The position numbers and the translations under genes were made by a program. Below are positions 8,846-18,115 of a DNA stretch of 64,000 bases, one piece after another (the stretch's first letter is position 1; every line of letters starts with the position of its first letter). The notes beneath the pieces are model-generated. The model was not told the origin of the DNA. It worked only from the letters and a program-made list of their open reading frames with translations, and ran no database searches. Source of the DNA: Stutzerimonas chloritidismutans AW-1 (GTDB taxonomy: Bacteria; Pseudomonadota; Gammaproteobacteria; Pseudomonadales; Pseudomonadaceae); NCBI RefSeq assembly GCF_000495915.1, contig NZ_AOFQ01000058.1, positions 1 to 64,000 of the forward strand, written 5' to 3'.

Positions 8846-10030
8846 TTATGAATCCGAATCCCGCAAGTTCGGGCCACTGCCCGAACCGCCGCCGTCGCCA
8901 CCGCGCAGCGTGTGCGCGAAGGTGGTGGCGGCATGGCTGATCTGCTGGCGGCGCTGCAAGCGCTTGGCCCATGCGGGTTGCGCCTTGGCATCGGTGGCGA
9001 CCTGGTGCGCATTGCCCAGGGCGGCCGCGCTGCCACCAGAGGAAGCTCCACCTCCACCAGCAAACCGGCCCTTGAGCGAGCGCATCCCGGCAGCCAGCTT
9101 CGCGGCCGGTGCCATGCGCGCTCCGGCCGCGACCGCAGCACCCACGCCGGTTGCGGCGGCACCGACGGCGACAGCCATGCCCGCCGTACCGAGCGCGGCA
9201 CCCGCCATCGCCCCCGCACCCAGCTGCGGGCCACCGGAAATCAGCCCGGTGGCGATGCCCGGGCCGAAGATGCCCAGGGCGAGCAACGCCAGCGAGGCCA
9301 GCATGACCACCAGCGCGTGGTCGATGGACGGCTCGTCGGGATGTACCTGGAACTCGGCGAACAACCCCGTGCCAATACCGACGATCACCGCCAGCACCAG
9401 CACCTTGACGCCTGAGGACACCACGTTGCCCAGCACCTTTTCGGCCAGGAAGGCGGTCTTGCTCCACAACGCGAATGGCACCAGCACGAACCCAGCAAGC
9501 GTGGTCAGCTTGAACTCGATCAGGGTGATGAACAGCTGTATCGCCAGCACGAAGAAACAGACGATGACCACCAGGTAGGCCAGAAACAGGATGACGATGG
9601 GATCGAGGTTGACGAACACCTCAGGGAAGCCGGTCATCTCGCCGATCTGCTCCAGGATCGGTGCACCTGCGTCGATGCCGGTTTTCGCCAGCCGTCCCGG
9701 CTGCAGGAAGGTCTCCATGCTGAGCGCACCGGTCGCCGTCAGACCCAGCCCGGCAAAGGAGCGGAAGACGATGCTGGCCAGCCAGTTGAAGTTACCGATG
9801 ATGTAGGCGAAAGCACCGACGTAGAGCACCTTGCGAATGAGCTTCGCCATCACGTCTTCACCCTGGCCGGTGGCATGGCCAAGCGCCCAGTAGAGTCCGG
9901 CGAACGTCATGTCGATGGCGATCAGCGTGGCGGTCAGAAAAGCGACCTCGCCTTGCAGCAGCCCGAAGCCCGAGTCGATGTAGCGCGAGAACGTATCGAG
10001 GAATCGGTCGATGACCGTTACGTCATTCAT
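8846..10030 (-). CDS. trbL: Conjugal transfer membrane protein TrbL (VirB6-like)
   Basis: A 394-residue polytopic inner-membrane protein with five or six hydrophobic segments between residues 30 and 280, including an Ala/Gly-rich stretch at about 240-300. The C-terminal tail is low-complexity and hydrophilic, typical of P-type TrbL. It forms the inner-membrane channel region of the mating apparatus. Its start overlaps the trbK stop by 4 bp. Confidence 0.92.
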   Translation of the reverse strand: MNDVTVIDRFLDTFSRYIDSGFGLLQGEVAFLTATLIAIDMTFAGLYWALGHATGQGEDVMAKLIRKVLYVGAFAYIIGNFNWLASIVFRSFAGLGLTATGALSMETFLQPGRLAKTGIDAGAPILEQIGEMTGFPEVFVNLDPIVILFLAYLVVIVCFFVLAIQLFITLIEFKLTTLAGFVLVPFALWSKTAFLAEKVLGNVVSSGVKVLVLAVIVGIGTGLFAEFQVHPDEPSIDHALVVMLASLALLALGIFGPGIATGLISGGPQLGAGAMAGAALGTAGMAVAVGAAATGVGAAVAAGARMAPAAKLAAGMRSLKGRFAGGGGASSGGSAAALGNAHQVATDAKAQPAWAKRLQRRQQISHAATTFAHTLRGGDGGGSGSGPNLRDSDS

Positions 10031-10350
10031 CGTGTGGTATCCGAGGCAAAGGCAGCCAGCGCATCGCGCCCGGTCTCAGCCTCATCGTCGACGGGGCTGT
10101 CAAAGGTCGGTGGAATCGGCGGCAGCTCCTCCAGAGCCACGTACTCTTCCGGGCCGCCGTGGCCAGCAAAAAAGCGGCGTCGATACGCCTCGGCGGCGCC
10201 TCTACAGACGCCCTCGCCCACGCTCCTCCAATCCGCTGCGCACTGGGCGCGCAGCACCTTGAGTCGCACAGGGTCTGCGGCCAGGCCTTCGCTGGACTGC
10301 TGATCGCAGCCCCCCAGCAGCGCAGCCGACAACGCAAGGACGTATCGCAT
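10027..10350 (-). CDS. trbK: Entry-exclusion lipoprotein TrbK-like
   Basis: A 107-residue predicted lipoprotein (lipobox LLGGC, Cys15) in the trbJ-trbL interval, the place of TrbK or TrbK-alt entry-exclusion proteins in P-type systems. Entry exclusion stops a cell from receiving a second copy of the element. The mature part has two cysteines (LRAQCAADW and GEGVC) and a RRRFFAGHG segment. These recur in the second exclusion-type lipoprotein at 18116-18379 and, in part, at the TrbJ C-terminus. Sequence similarity to classical RP4 TrbK is not obvious by eye. Confidence 0.75.
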   Translation of the reverse strand: MRYVLALSAALLGGCDQQSSEGLAADPVRLKVLRAQCAADWRSVGEGVCRGAAEAYRRRFFAGHGGPEEYVALEELPPIPPTFDSPVDDEAETGRDALAAFASDTTR

Positions 10351-10361
10351 GGCGACCTCCG

Positions 10362-11126
10362 TCAGTTCCCGTAGAACTGAACAGACTGCGGCGTATACGG
10401 CGTGCCCTCGCCCAGGAAGCGCCGCCGTACTTCGCGGGCGCGCTCGCTGGCCGCCGCCTGCCGTGCCAGCTCCAGCGACGCAGCGCGGTCTTGGGTGAGC
10501 TGAAGCTGTTGCGCTTGGATGGATTGCTTGGCCTGCAGGGCCAGCAGCTGGTTGGTCGCCTGCATGGCCTGCAGGGCGCCGGTGGCCGATTGGCTCTGGC
10601 CCACCAAAACAGTCAACGCACTTTCATCGTCGCTCAGGTTTCGCGACACCTGCGCCTGCATGCGCATCGCGGTGTGCAGGCCATCGAGTGTGTGCGCCCA
10701 ACGCTTGCGGGCATCCTGGTACATCTGGTCGCCGCTGACGGTGGCGGCGTACTCAGTAGGGTAAAGCCGGGCGAACTCGCTATCGAGGTTCTGCACATCG
10801 TAGGCAAGCCCCTGCGCCTCGGCGATCAGTTGCTCGCTCCTGACCAGCGACGCGTGAAGCTGGTTGACGACACTGAAGTCGAGGCTGGCCAGGTTGCGCG
10901 CCTGATTGCTGAGCATCTGCGCCTCGTTCTGCAACTGCTGCACCTGGTTGTTGATCTGCTCCAACGTGCGAACAGCCGTCAGCGTGTTCTGCACCAGGTT
11001 GGTGGGGTCGAGCACGATGTCGCCGACACCGAACAGGGCGTGCGCCGGCGGCGCGGAGGCCAGGGCAAGGACACTGGTCACGGCGAGCGCGCTCAGCTTG
11101 GGTTTGAGCAAGGACTGGAGCTTCAT
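10362..11126 (-). CDS. trbJ: Conjugal transfer protein TrbJ (VirB5-like)
   Basis: A 254-residue secreted pilus-associated protein. The Sec signal peptide (residues 1-31) ends in PPAHA. A long helical, Gln-rich region (EQINNQVQQLQNEAQ) and a second helical region near residues 170-240 follow, as in TrbJ/VirB5. The start was chosen at the ATG overlapping the trbE stop; longer in-frame extensions lie inside trbE. The C-terminus ends in RRRFLGEGTPYTP, a motif shared with the exclusion lipoprotein at 18116. Confidence 0.9.
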   Translation of the reverse strand: MKLQSLLKPKLSALAVTSVLALASAPPAHALFGVGDIVLDPTNLVQNTLTAVRTLEQINNQVQQLQNEAQMLSNQARNLASLDFSVVNQLHASLVRSEQLIAEAQGLAYDVQNLDSEFARLYPTEYAATVSGDQMYQDARKRWAHTLDGLHTAMRMQAQVSRNLSDDESALTVLVGQSQSATGALQAMQATNQLLALQAKQSIQAQQLQLTQDRAASLELARQAAASERAREVRRRFLGEGTPYTPQSVQFYGN

Positions 11127-13570
11127 GGCAGGTTCTCCTGTGGGCGGGAAGCGAGGAAGGACGCGGCGGACGGCAGCAACTCGGCCGCCCAGTCGAGGCC
11201 GCAATGACGCAGCCAGGCAGCGGCGAAGCCAGGCACTCCAGCATCGCGGAGCACGCTGTCGATGGCGCGCTGGTCCTGGGGCCTCGAGGCACCAGCGAAC
11301 GCAAGCGCGACGGGCCCCAGGTCGAGGTCGAACAGGCGATTGCCCGCACGGGACTGGTAGTAGTAATCGCGCTTGGGCTGCGCGGTGGCGACGATCTCGA
11401 TCTGCCGCCCGCTGAGGCCGAAGCCCTCGTAGATCGCGCGGATCTGCGGCTCGGTCGCCTGCGAGTTGGGCAGGAAGATGCGGCTGGCGCAGCTCTCGAT
11501 GATCGCCGGGGCAATGGTCGAGTTCTTGATGTCGGCCAGCGACTGGGTGGCGAAGATCACGCTGACGTTCTTCTTGCGCAGCGTCTTGAGCCACTGGCGA
11601 ATGCGCGCGGCGAACACCGGGTCGTCGAGGAACAGCCAGGATTCGTCGAGGATCAGCAGCGTCGGCGCGCCATCGAAACGCTCCTCCAGACGCGCGAACA
11701 GATAGCCCAGCACGGCCAGCACCGCGGCCTTGCTGTGCATCAGCTCCTCCATCTCGAAGCACTGCACATCGGCCATGCTCAGGTAGTCGAGGTCGGCATC
11801 GAGCAGCTTGCCGTGCGCGCCACCCAACACATAGGGCGCCAGCGCCTGGCGCAGTGCATTCGATTGCAGCAGCACCGATAGGCCGGTGAACGTGCGCTGT
11901 TCGACGGGCGCTCCCGCAAGACTGCCGAGCGCGGACCAAATGGCCGCCTTCTCCTCTGGACCGACGGCCACGCCCTCGTGCAACAGACGCCCTTCGACCC
12001 ACTCGGCCGCCCAGCTGCGGCAGCCCTCTTCGTCGATGCGCGCGAGCGGTTGGAAGGCGATTGAGCCATCGGCGCCCAGGTCGTAATGCTCCCCGCCCAG
12101 CCCCAACACCGTTGCTCGCATGGAACGCCCCATGTCGAAGGCGAAGATGCGCGATCCGGGGTAACGGCGGAACTGCATCGCCAACATGGCGAGCAGGACG
12201 GACTTGCCCATGCCAGTCGGGCCGACGACCAGCGTGTGTCCCACATCGCCGATATGCGTCACCAGACGGAACGGCGTCGAGCCCTCGGTGCGGGTCACGA
12301 TCAGCGGCGGCCCGTCGAGGTGAGCGTTACCCTCCGGTCCGGCCCATACCGCCGACACCGGCATCAGGTGGGCGAGGTTCAGCGTCGAGACGATGGGTTG
12401 GCGCACATTGGCGTAGGTGTTACCCGGCACCGAGGACAGCCACGCCTCCACAGAATTGAGGGTCTCCGGGATGGTCACGAAGCCCCGCCCCTGGATAACG
12501 CGCTCCACCCTGCGCAACTGCTCGTCGGCTGTATCGGCGTCGGCGTCGGCATCGAGCACCGTCACGGTCGCGGTAACGAAGCCAAAGGCGACCTGATCGC
12601 TACCCAGTGCCTGCAGAGCGGCATCAGCATCGGCCGCCTTGTTGCTGGCGTCGGTGTCGACCAGCGGGCTTTCCTGCTGGAACAGGGTTTCGCGTAGCAG
12701 CGCCAGGACGCTCTTGCGCTTGGCGAACCACTGACGGCGCAGGCGACCGAGCTCCTTTTCTGCCTCGGCCTTGTCCAGGCACAGAAAACGCGTGCTCCAG
12801 CGGTAGGCGAAGCCCAACCGGTTGAGGTCGTCCAGAATTCCCGGCCAGGTCGAGGTCGGGAAACCGCGCACCGTCACCACGCGCAGGTGCGCATCGCCCA
12901 ACATCGGCGCCAGGCCACCGAGCAGCGGCATGTCAGCCAGCAGCGTGTCGAGGTGGAACGGCACTTCCGGAACCTCGATGCCATAGTGCCTAGTCGAGAC
13001 GGTCGCATGCAGGTAGCTCAGCGTTTCGCCGTCGCCGAGCCAGTCGATCTCCGGCATCACGCCATCGAGCAGGTCGAAGATGCGCCCGGTCTCCGCGATG
13101 AAGGCCGCTAGACGCTCGCGCCAGTCCACGCCGGCCGTCGGGGAGTTCGCGTAGAGCAGCTTCGCCGCGCGAGCGTGCGACTCTTCTGGCGGCAGGTATT
13201 GCAGTGTGAGGTGGTAGCCACTCTCGAAGTGGTTGCCGGACTCCTCGAACGTCGCGCGCCGCTCCTCGTCCACCAGCCACGACAGCGGCTCGGGAAAGTC
13301 CGAGTGTGGGTAACCCGCCGCCGCCCGGCGCTCAGCCTCGACGAACAACGCCCAGCCAGCGCCGAGCCGACGCAGTGCGTTGTTCAGCCGTGCAGTGATG
13401 GCCACCAACTCACCTTGCGTCGCGCTGTCGAGGTCGGGACCCCGGAAACGCGCAGTGCGCTGGAACGAACCGTCTTTATTCAGCACCACACCCGGCGCGA
13501 CTAGGCCGGCCCATGGCAGCCAGTCGGCAAGCAAGGCCGGTCGCTGGCGGTATTCGGCTAGGTTCAGCAT
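11123..13570 (-). CDS. trbE: Conjugal transfer ATPase TrbE (VirB4-like)
   Basis: The cytoplasmic, membrane-associated VirB4 ATPase that powers pilus biogenesis and substrate transfer. It has 815 residues from MLNLAEYRQ, which is the usual length. An N-terminal CagE/TrbE/VirB4 domain (about 170-400) is followed by an ATPase domain with Walker A VGPTGMGKS (about residue 450) and Walker B TLLILDESWLFL. The RASP-like box FATQSLADI is visible. The gene overlaps trbJ by 4 bp and starts 16 bp after trbD. Confidence 0.95.
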   Translation of the reverse strand: MLNLAEYRQRPALLADWLPWAGLVAPGVVLNKDGSFQRTARFRGPDLDSATQGELVAITARLNNALRRLGAGWALFVEAERRAAAGYPHSDFPEPLSWLVDEERRATFEESGNHFESGYHLTLQYLPPEESHARAAKLLYANSPTAGVDWRERLAAFIAETGRIFDLLDGVMPEIDWLGDGETLSYLHATVSTRHYGIEVPEVPFHLDTLLADMPLLGGLAPMLGDAHLRVVTVRGFPTSTWPGILDDLNRLGFAYRWSTRFLCLDKAEAEKELGRLRRQWFAKRKSVLALLRETLFQQESPLVDTDASNKAADADAALQALGSDQVAFGFVTATVTVLDADADADTADEQLRRVERVIQGRGFVTIPETLNSVEAWLSSVPGNTYANVRQPIVSTLNLAHLMPVSAVWAGPEGNAHLDGPPLIVTRTEGSTPFRLVTHIGDVGHTLVVGPTGMGKSVLLAMLAMQFRRYPGSRIFAFDMGRSMRATVLGLGGEHYDLGADGSIAFQPLARIDEEGCRSWAAEWVEGRLLHEGVAVGPEEKAAIWSALGSLAGAPVEQRTFTGLSVLLQSNALRQALAPYVLGGAHGKLLDADLDYLSMADVQCFEMEELMHSKAAVLAVLGYLFARLEERFDGAPTLLILDESWLFLDDPVFAARIRQWLKTLRKKNVSVIFATQSLADIKNSTIAPAIIESCASRIFLPNSQATEPQIRAIYEGFGLSGRQIEIVATAQPKRDYYYQSRAGNRLFDLDLGPVALAFAGASRPQDQRAIDSVLRDAGVPGFAAAWLRHCGLDWAAELLPSAASFLASRPQENLP

Positions 13571-13586
13571 CGCGGCGCTCTCCCCG

Positions 13587-13856
13587 TCAAATGTCCAACA
13601 GCGGCTTGTGCTTGAGGTGTCTAGCAAACACCTGCATGAACTGCGGATCGACGCGCGCGCCCCATACCGCAAGCGCATGCCCGACCAACCACAGCACCAG
13701 GCCCGGAAGCCAGAGCTGCAGGCCCAGCCCAACGGCGGCGGCCAGCGTGCCGTTGGCAATGGCCACGGTGCGCGGCGCGCCGCCCAGCAGAATCGGTTCG
13801 GTCAGCGAGCGGTGCAGCGGCACCTCGAAGCCCGGCAGGTCGCTGGCCGTGCTCAT
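13587..13856 (-). CDS. trbD: Conjugal transfer protein TrbD (VirB3-like)
   Basis: A small 89-residue inner-membrane protein of the VirB3 family. The N-terminus carries the family motif PGFEVPLHRSLTEPILLGG and a hydrophobic hairpin occupies about residues 28-66. The start is the ATG overlapping the trbC stop. Between trbC and trbE the gene order is that of every P-type system. Confidence 0.92.
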   Translation of the reverse strand: MSTASDLPGFEVPLHRSLTEPILLGGAPRTVAIANGTLAAAVGLGLQLWLPGLVLWLVGHALAVWGARVDPQFMQVFARHLKHKPLLDI

Positions 13857-14236
13857 ACGATGGCCCCGCCGGAGAAGCTGAAGAACGACAGGAAGAACGA
13901 GGACGCCGCGAAGGCGATGCTCAAGCCGAACACGATCTGGATCAGCTTGCGAAAGCCACCCGAGGTGTCGCCGAATGCCAGCGCCAGGCCTGTGGAGATG
14001 ATGATAATGACGGCCACGATGCGCGCGACCGGCCCCTGGATCGATTCGAGGATGGATTCGAGCGGGCCTTCCCAAGGCATCGAGGAGCCAGCGGCCCTCG
14101 CCGTGCCGGTCGTCATCAGCATGACGACGGCCAGCTGCAGGCCATGCTGTGCAGCCGCGACCAAGCGGCGCAGGTACGCGAGGCACGTGGCCGGATTTAC
14201 GGAAAAACGGGAAACAGTGACATGTGTCTGCGTCAT
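13853..14236 (-). CDS. trbC: Conjugal transfer prepilin TrbC (VirB2-like)
   Basis: The 127-residue major pilin precursor. A long N-terminal signal region ends near ARA (about residue 48). It is followed by two hydrophobic helices (about 70-90 and 96-120) with a short charged loop, the VirB2/TrbC topology. Classical TrbC is cyclised by the TraF peptidase encoded at 39162-39725. The gene overlaps trbB and trbD by 4 bp each. Confidence 0.9.
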   Translation of the reverse strand: MTQTHVTVSRFSVNPATCLAYLRRLVAAAQHGLQLAVVMLMTTGTARAAGSSMPWEGPLESILESIQGPVARIVAVIIIISTGLALAFGDTSGGFRKLIQIVFGLSIAFAASSFFLSFFSFSGGAIV

Positions 14237-15261
14237 GGCAGTTCTCCAGGCGTGGTCGGGGACAGGAAAAATGGCGTGAGCTGATCGGCAAGCGACTCTC
14301 CCAGCACATCCACCAGGTGGTAGCCGGCATCGTCGAAGCCGGTCACGCGAGCGATGCTCTCGATACGACGCAGGCCGCCTCGGCCCGCGATGAAGATCAC
14401 CACGTTGATCGCCTCGGCGATCAGCACACGCGGCGGATTCAAGGCCACTTCGAGCACCAGTTGTTCCAAGCGCAGCAGTGCACCCAGGGCGGAGCCGGCA
14501 TGGAGGGTGGCGATGCCGCCCGGGTGGCCGGTGCCCCAGACCTTGATGAGATCTAGCGCCTCGCCGCCGCGCACCTCGCCAACGACCACGCGGTCGGGGC
14601 GCAGCCGCATCGTGGCGCGCACCAGCTCACGCATAGACACCACGCCCGCACGCGTGCGCAGCGGCACGTGGTCGCGCGCGGCGCATTGCAGCTCGATGGT
14701 GTCTTCGAGCACCAGCACTCGGTCGCCGGTGGCGGCGATCTCCGCGAGCAAGGCATTGGCGAGCGTGGTCTTGCCGGTGCTGGTACCGCCGGCGATCAGG
14801 ATGTTCTGCCGCTCGCGCACCGCGCCACGCAGGAACTCAGCCTGCGCGGTGGTCATCATCCCGTCGGCCACGTAGCGCTCCAATGGAATGACACCCACGG
14901 CGCGCTTGCGCAGGGCAAAGGCCGGGCCGGGCGCCGCCGGCGGCAAAATACCCTCGAAGCGCTCGCCCGTTTCAGGCAGCTCGGCGCTCAGCAGCGGCTG
15001 GCCGCGATGCACCTCCGCGCCGACATGCGCAGCCACCAGGCGGATGATCCGCTCACCGTCCGCCTCGGACAGCTTAGCGCCCAGCGGCGCACGCCCCGAC
15101 GACAGGCGATCCACCCACAGCGTCCGGTCGGGGTTGAGCATGATCTCCACCACATCCGGATCTTCAAGCGCGGCGGCAATAATCGGCCCCATCGCTGTGC
15201 GCAACATGCGGATGCGCCTATCCAACGAGGTCGCGCTGAAGGATTGCGGCGCGGCGCTCAT
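14233..15261 (-). CDS. trbB: Conjugal transfer ATPase TrbB (VirB11-like)
   Basis: The 342-residue hexameric traffic ATPase at the base of the secretion channel. Walker A GGTSTGKTT is at about residues 157-165, followed by the Asp box EDTIELQC, Walker B-like VVVGEVRGGEALD and the His box GHPGGIATLHA. The family length is normal. It overlaps the upstream RHH gene and trbC by 4 bp. Confidence 0.95.
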   Translation of the reverse strand: MSAAPQSFSATSLDRRIRMLRTAMGPIIAAALEDPDVVEIMLNPDRTLWVDRLSSGRAPLGAKLSEADGERIIRLVAAHVGAEVHRGQPLLSAELPETGERFEGILPPAAPGPAFALRKRAVGVIPLERYVADGMMTTAQAEFLRGAVRERQNILIAGGTSTGKTTLANALLAEIAATGDRVLVLEDTIELQCAARDHVPLRTRAGVVSMRELVRATMRLRPDRVVVGEVRGGEALDLIKVWGTGHPGGIATLHAGSALGALLRLEQLVLEVALNPPRVLIAEAINVVIFIAGRGGLRRIESIARVTGFDDAGYHLVDVLGESLADQLTPFFLSPTTPGELP

Positions 15262-15719
15262 GAGACACGCTCCCGCGCTTCGTCCAAGGCGGCTTCATCC
15301 ATGCGCGGGCTGTCCGGATGCAGCTCCTCCACTACGTCTCGCACCAGGCTGCGGCCTCTCAGCAGGTGGCGTCCGAGCTGCTCGACGAACTGCTCGAAGC
15401 GTACCTTGCCCTGGGCCTTAGCCGCTTCTTGATGTGCCTCGGGCACGGGGGTGCTGACGGTCAGGAAGTAGCGGACGAACAGCGCCAGCGTCTCGATCTC
15501 GATGGTCTGGTCGCGCTCCAGACGCTCGAACTGACGCGACAGGCGATCCAGTCGCTTGGCGATGGCTGCCTCGCGCTGGTCGCCAGCGTCCGGCGACAAC
15601 CAAGACGCCAAGGCCGCCGCGACGATAGAGGACTTGGACACGCCCTTCTTGGCGGCCAGCTCGTCCAAGCGGCGGGCATGTTCGGGCTGGATAAACAGAT
15701 TGAGGCGGTACTGGCTCAT
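15258..15719 (-). CDS. Ribbon-helix-helix (CopG-type) regulator
   Basis: A 153-residue protein whose N-terminal 45 residues form a ribbon-helix-helix domain: strand YRLNLFIQ, then two helices with KKGVSKSSIVAAAL. A helical C-terminal region follows. Tn4371-like ICEs carry such a gene between traG and trbB, where it is a plausible regulator of transfer genes. The start was placed at MSQYRLN, which leaves the domain intact and overlaps the traG stop. The earlier in-frame ATG lies within traG. Confidence 0.8.
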   Translation of the reverse strand: MSQYRLNLFIQPEHARRLDELAAKKGVSKSSIVAAALASWLSPDAGDQREAAIAKRLDRLSRQFERLERDQTIEIETLALFVRYFLTVSTPVPEAHQEAAKAQGKVRFEQFVEQLGRHLLRGRSLVRDVVEELHPDSPRMDEAALDEARERVS

Positions 15720-17722
15720 AACTGGATTCCGTCGTCGGGATCGAGAGCAGCCTGGTGGGCGACACACTGCATGGCAGGGTCAAACTGGCGAGGGAGAACG
15801 GGCTGCAAGTCATCGTCATCGAGCAGCGCCAAGTCGCTGTATGCCCACTCTTGCTCGGGGCTGTAGACGACGGTCTCGGAGAGTTCGGGCTGACGGCGTG
15901 GGCCGCCTTCGTCGGCAGAGGTCGCAACTGAGTCATCGCCAAGTCCCACGTTCGTAGGTGCCGCCGGTACGGCTGGCATGCCCAGGCCGCTCCAGTCATC
16001 CGCGTGCGACGGCGGTGCATCGGCATAGCACCCAGCCACGAGAACGGGGGGCGGCAGCACGCGGCGCTTGAAGTTGGCATCGGCGTAGTAGCGCAACTTC
16101 CTGGCCTTGATCGGCACGACGCCGGACACCATCACCACGGCCTCTTCGGGCGGTAGTTGCATCACCTCGCCGGGCGTCAGCAGCGGCCGCGCCGTTTCCT
16201 GGCGCGACACCATCAGGTGCCCCAGCCACGGCGCGAGACGATGCCCCGCGTAATTGCGTTGCGCACGCAGTTCCGTCGCGGTGCCCAACGTCTCGGAAAT
16301 ACGCTTGGCCGTGCGTTCGTCGTTGGTGGCGAAGGTCACGCGCACATGGCAGTTGTCGAGGATGGAATGGTTCTGCCCATAGGCCTTGTCGATCTGGTTG
16401 AGCGACTGCGAAATCAGGAATGCGCGCAGGCCGTAGCCCGCCATAAATGCCAGGGCCGACTCGAAGAAGTCCAATCGCCCTAGCGCGGGGAACTCGTCGA
16501 GCATCAGCAGCAGCTTATGACGTCGCTCCACGCCATCGCTGCCGTCGAGCGATTCGGTCAGACGCCGGCCGATCTGATTGAGGATCAGCCGGATCAGCGG
16601 TTTGGTGCGGTTAATGTCCGAAGGTGGAACCACCAGGTACAGCGATACCGGATGTTCGGCGGCAATCAGGTCTGCGATGCGCCAGTCGCAGCGCGACGTG
16701 ACTTCGGCCACCGTAGGGTCGCGGTACAGCCCCAGAAATGACATGGCGGTGCTCAACACCCCCGAGCGCTCGTTATCGCTCTTGTTGAGCACTTCGCGGG
16801 CGGCGGACGCCACCACCGGATGCGTCCCGGCTCCCAGGTGCCGCGTCGTCATCATCCGGTTCAGCGTCACCTCGAACGGGCACGCCGGATCGCTCAGGAA
16901 GTTGGCGACGCCGCGCAGCGTCTTGTCCTCACCCGCGTAAAGCACATGCAGGATGGCGCCAACCAGCAGCGCATGTGAGGTCTTCTCCCAATGGTTGCGA
17001 CGCTCCAGCGCACCCTCCGGATCCACCAGGATGTCGGCGATGTTCTGTACATCGCGCACCTCATGCGCACCCCGGCGTACCTCCAGCAATGGGTTGTAGG
17101 CAGCCGAATGCGGATCGGTGGGATTGAACAGCAGGCAGTGGGAAAAGCGCGAGCGCCAGCCGGCGGTGAGGTTCCAGTTCTCGCCCTTGATGTCGTGGAT
17201 GACTGCCGAGGCGGGCCAGCTCAGCAGCGTGGGAACCACCAGGCCGACGCCCTTGCCGGAGCGAGTCGGCGCAAAGGCCAGGACATGCTCCGGCCCTTCG
17301 TGGCGCAAGTACTGGTCGTCATACAGCCCGAGGAAGACACCTGCAGCACGATCCAGTCCCGCCTTGCGGATGTCGTCGACCTGGGCCCAACGCGCCGAGC
17401 CATAGGTCGTGACCTGGCGCGACTGACGCGCCCGCCAGACCGACATGGCAATGGCGACGCCCACGGCCACCATGCCGCTGGCAGCGGCGATGGCGCCACC
17501 GGTATCGAAAATATGCGGCGCATAGGCACCGAAGAAGAACCACCAGTCGAACAGCCGCCAGGGGTGATAGATCGGCGTGCCGAAGCAGTCGAACCAGGGC
17601 GAGCCCAGGCGTACCTGATAGCCCAGGGCGGCGGCTGTCCATTGTGTGGCGCTCCACACGCCGGCGATCACGATGCCGAATATGGCGGTGATCTGTCCGA
17701 ACAGCACGTTCGTCCCTTGCAT
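15716..17722 (-). CDS. traG: Type IV coupling protein TraG (VirD4-like)
   Basis: The 668-residue inner-membrane coupling ATPase that brings the relaxase-DNA complex to the secretion channel. Two transmembrane segments lie near the N-terminus (about residues 9-25 and 60-80). Walker A APTRSGKGVG is near residue 152 and Walker B LMLDEFPALGR near residue 407. I chose MQGTNVLFGQ because a GGGAG-like ribosome-binding site lies just upstream; an alternative TTG 28 codons earlier adds residues without family character. It heads the traG-trb operon. Confidence 0.93.
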   Translation of the reverse strand: MQGTNVLFGQITAIFGIVIAGVWSATQWTAAALGYQVRLGSPWFDCFGTPIYHPWRLFDWWFFFGAYAPHIFDTGGAIAAASGMVAVGVAIAMSVWRARQSRQVTTYGSARWAQVDDIRKAGLDRAAGVFLGLYDDQYLRHEGPEHVLAFAPTRSGKGVGLVVPTLLSWPASAVIHDIKGENWNLTAGWRSRFSHCLLFNPTDPHSAAYNPLLEVRRGAHEVRDVQNIADILVDPEGALERRNHWEKTSHALLVGAILHVLYAGEDKTLRGVANFLSDPACPFEVTLNRMMTTRHLGAGTHPVVASAAREVLNKSDNERSGVLSTAMSFLGLYRDPTVAEVTSRCDWRIADLIAAEHPVSLYLVVPPSDINRTKPLIRLILNQIGRRLTESLDGSDGVERRHKLLLMLDEFPALGRLDFFESALAFMAGYGLRAFLISQSLNQIDKAYGQNHSILDNCHVRVTFATNDERTAKRISETLGTATELRAQRNYAGHRLAPWLGHLMVSRQETARPLLTPGEVMQLPPEEAVVMVSGVVPIKARKLRYYADANFKRRVLPPPVLVAGCYADAPPSHADDWSGLGMPAVPAAPTNVGLGDDSVATSADEGGPRRQPELSETVVYSPEQEWAYSDLALLDDDDLQPVLPRQFDPAMQCVAHQAALDPDDGIQL

Positions 17723-18115
17723 TTTCCGGCTCCCGATTTCTCCCGTGAAAACAGCAAAAATGCTGCCTGCACGGTCGAGATTCGGTGCCGAGTCAGTGCT
17801 GGTCAAAGACCTTTATCGGGACAAAGCTGGACTGGGACGCATCAATTCATGCGAGAGCTAATGGAAGCAATCCACCGCAAGTCCGAGCGTATTGCGACCT
17901 GCCGGGAGAGACGGCTGGAATCTGAAGCTGTGCCAGTCTTCTCGCTTTCAACATCCGGCCTGAGTCCCAGGCCGTAATGACTTGACCTCGCTCAACAATC
18001 CGCTAGGGGTTGGGCACGGTCTTCCCTGAGACCTCCCCTGCGGCAAGGATGCTGCTGCCCCTTCGGGGGCCTCTATTCAGAAGCCTCGCCACACGGCGGG
18101 CCTTTTTCACATCAG
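17723..18115. other. Non-coding gap upstream of traG
   Basis: About 390 bp with no convincing gene. It presumably contains the promoter of the traG-trb operon. Near its right end are two hairpins: GCCCC/GGGGGC around 18056-18070 and the terminator at 18083-18107. Confidence 0.5.
18083..18107 (+). terminator. Terminator-like hairpin
   Basis: The stem GCCTCGCC/GGCGGGC around an ACAC loop is followed by a T run on the plus strand. It lies between traG and the exclusion lipoprotein gene, both on the minus strand. It would therefore block plus-strand transcription entering that lipoprotein gene antisense, or act bidirectionally after it. Confidence 0.55.

Noticed and set aside
17723-17806. TTG start extending TraG by 28 residues
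   Set aside because: The added residues do not look like the family N-terminus, and a ribosome-binding site sits directly before the internal ATG.
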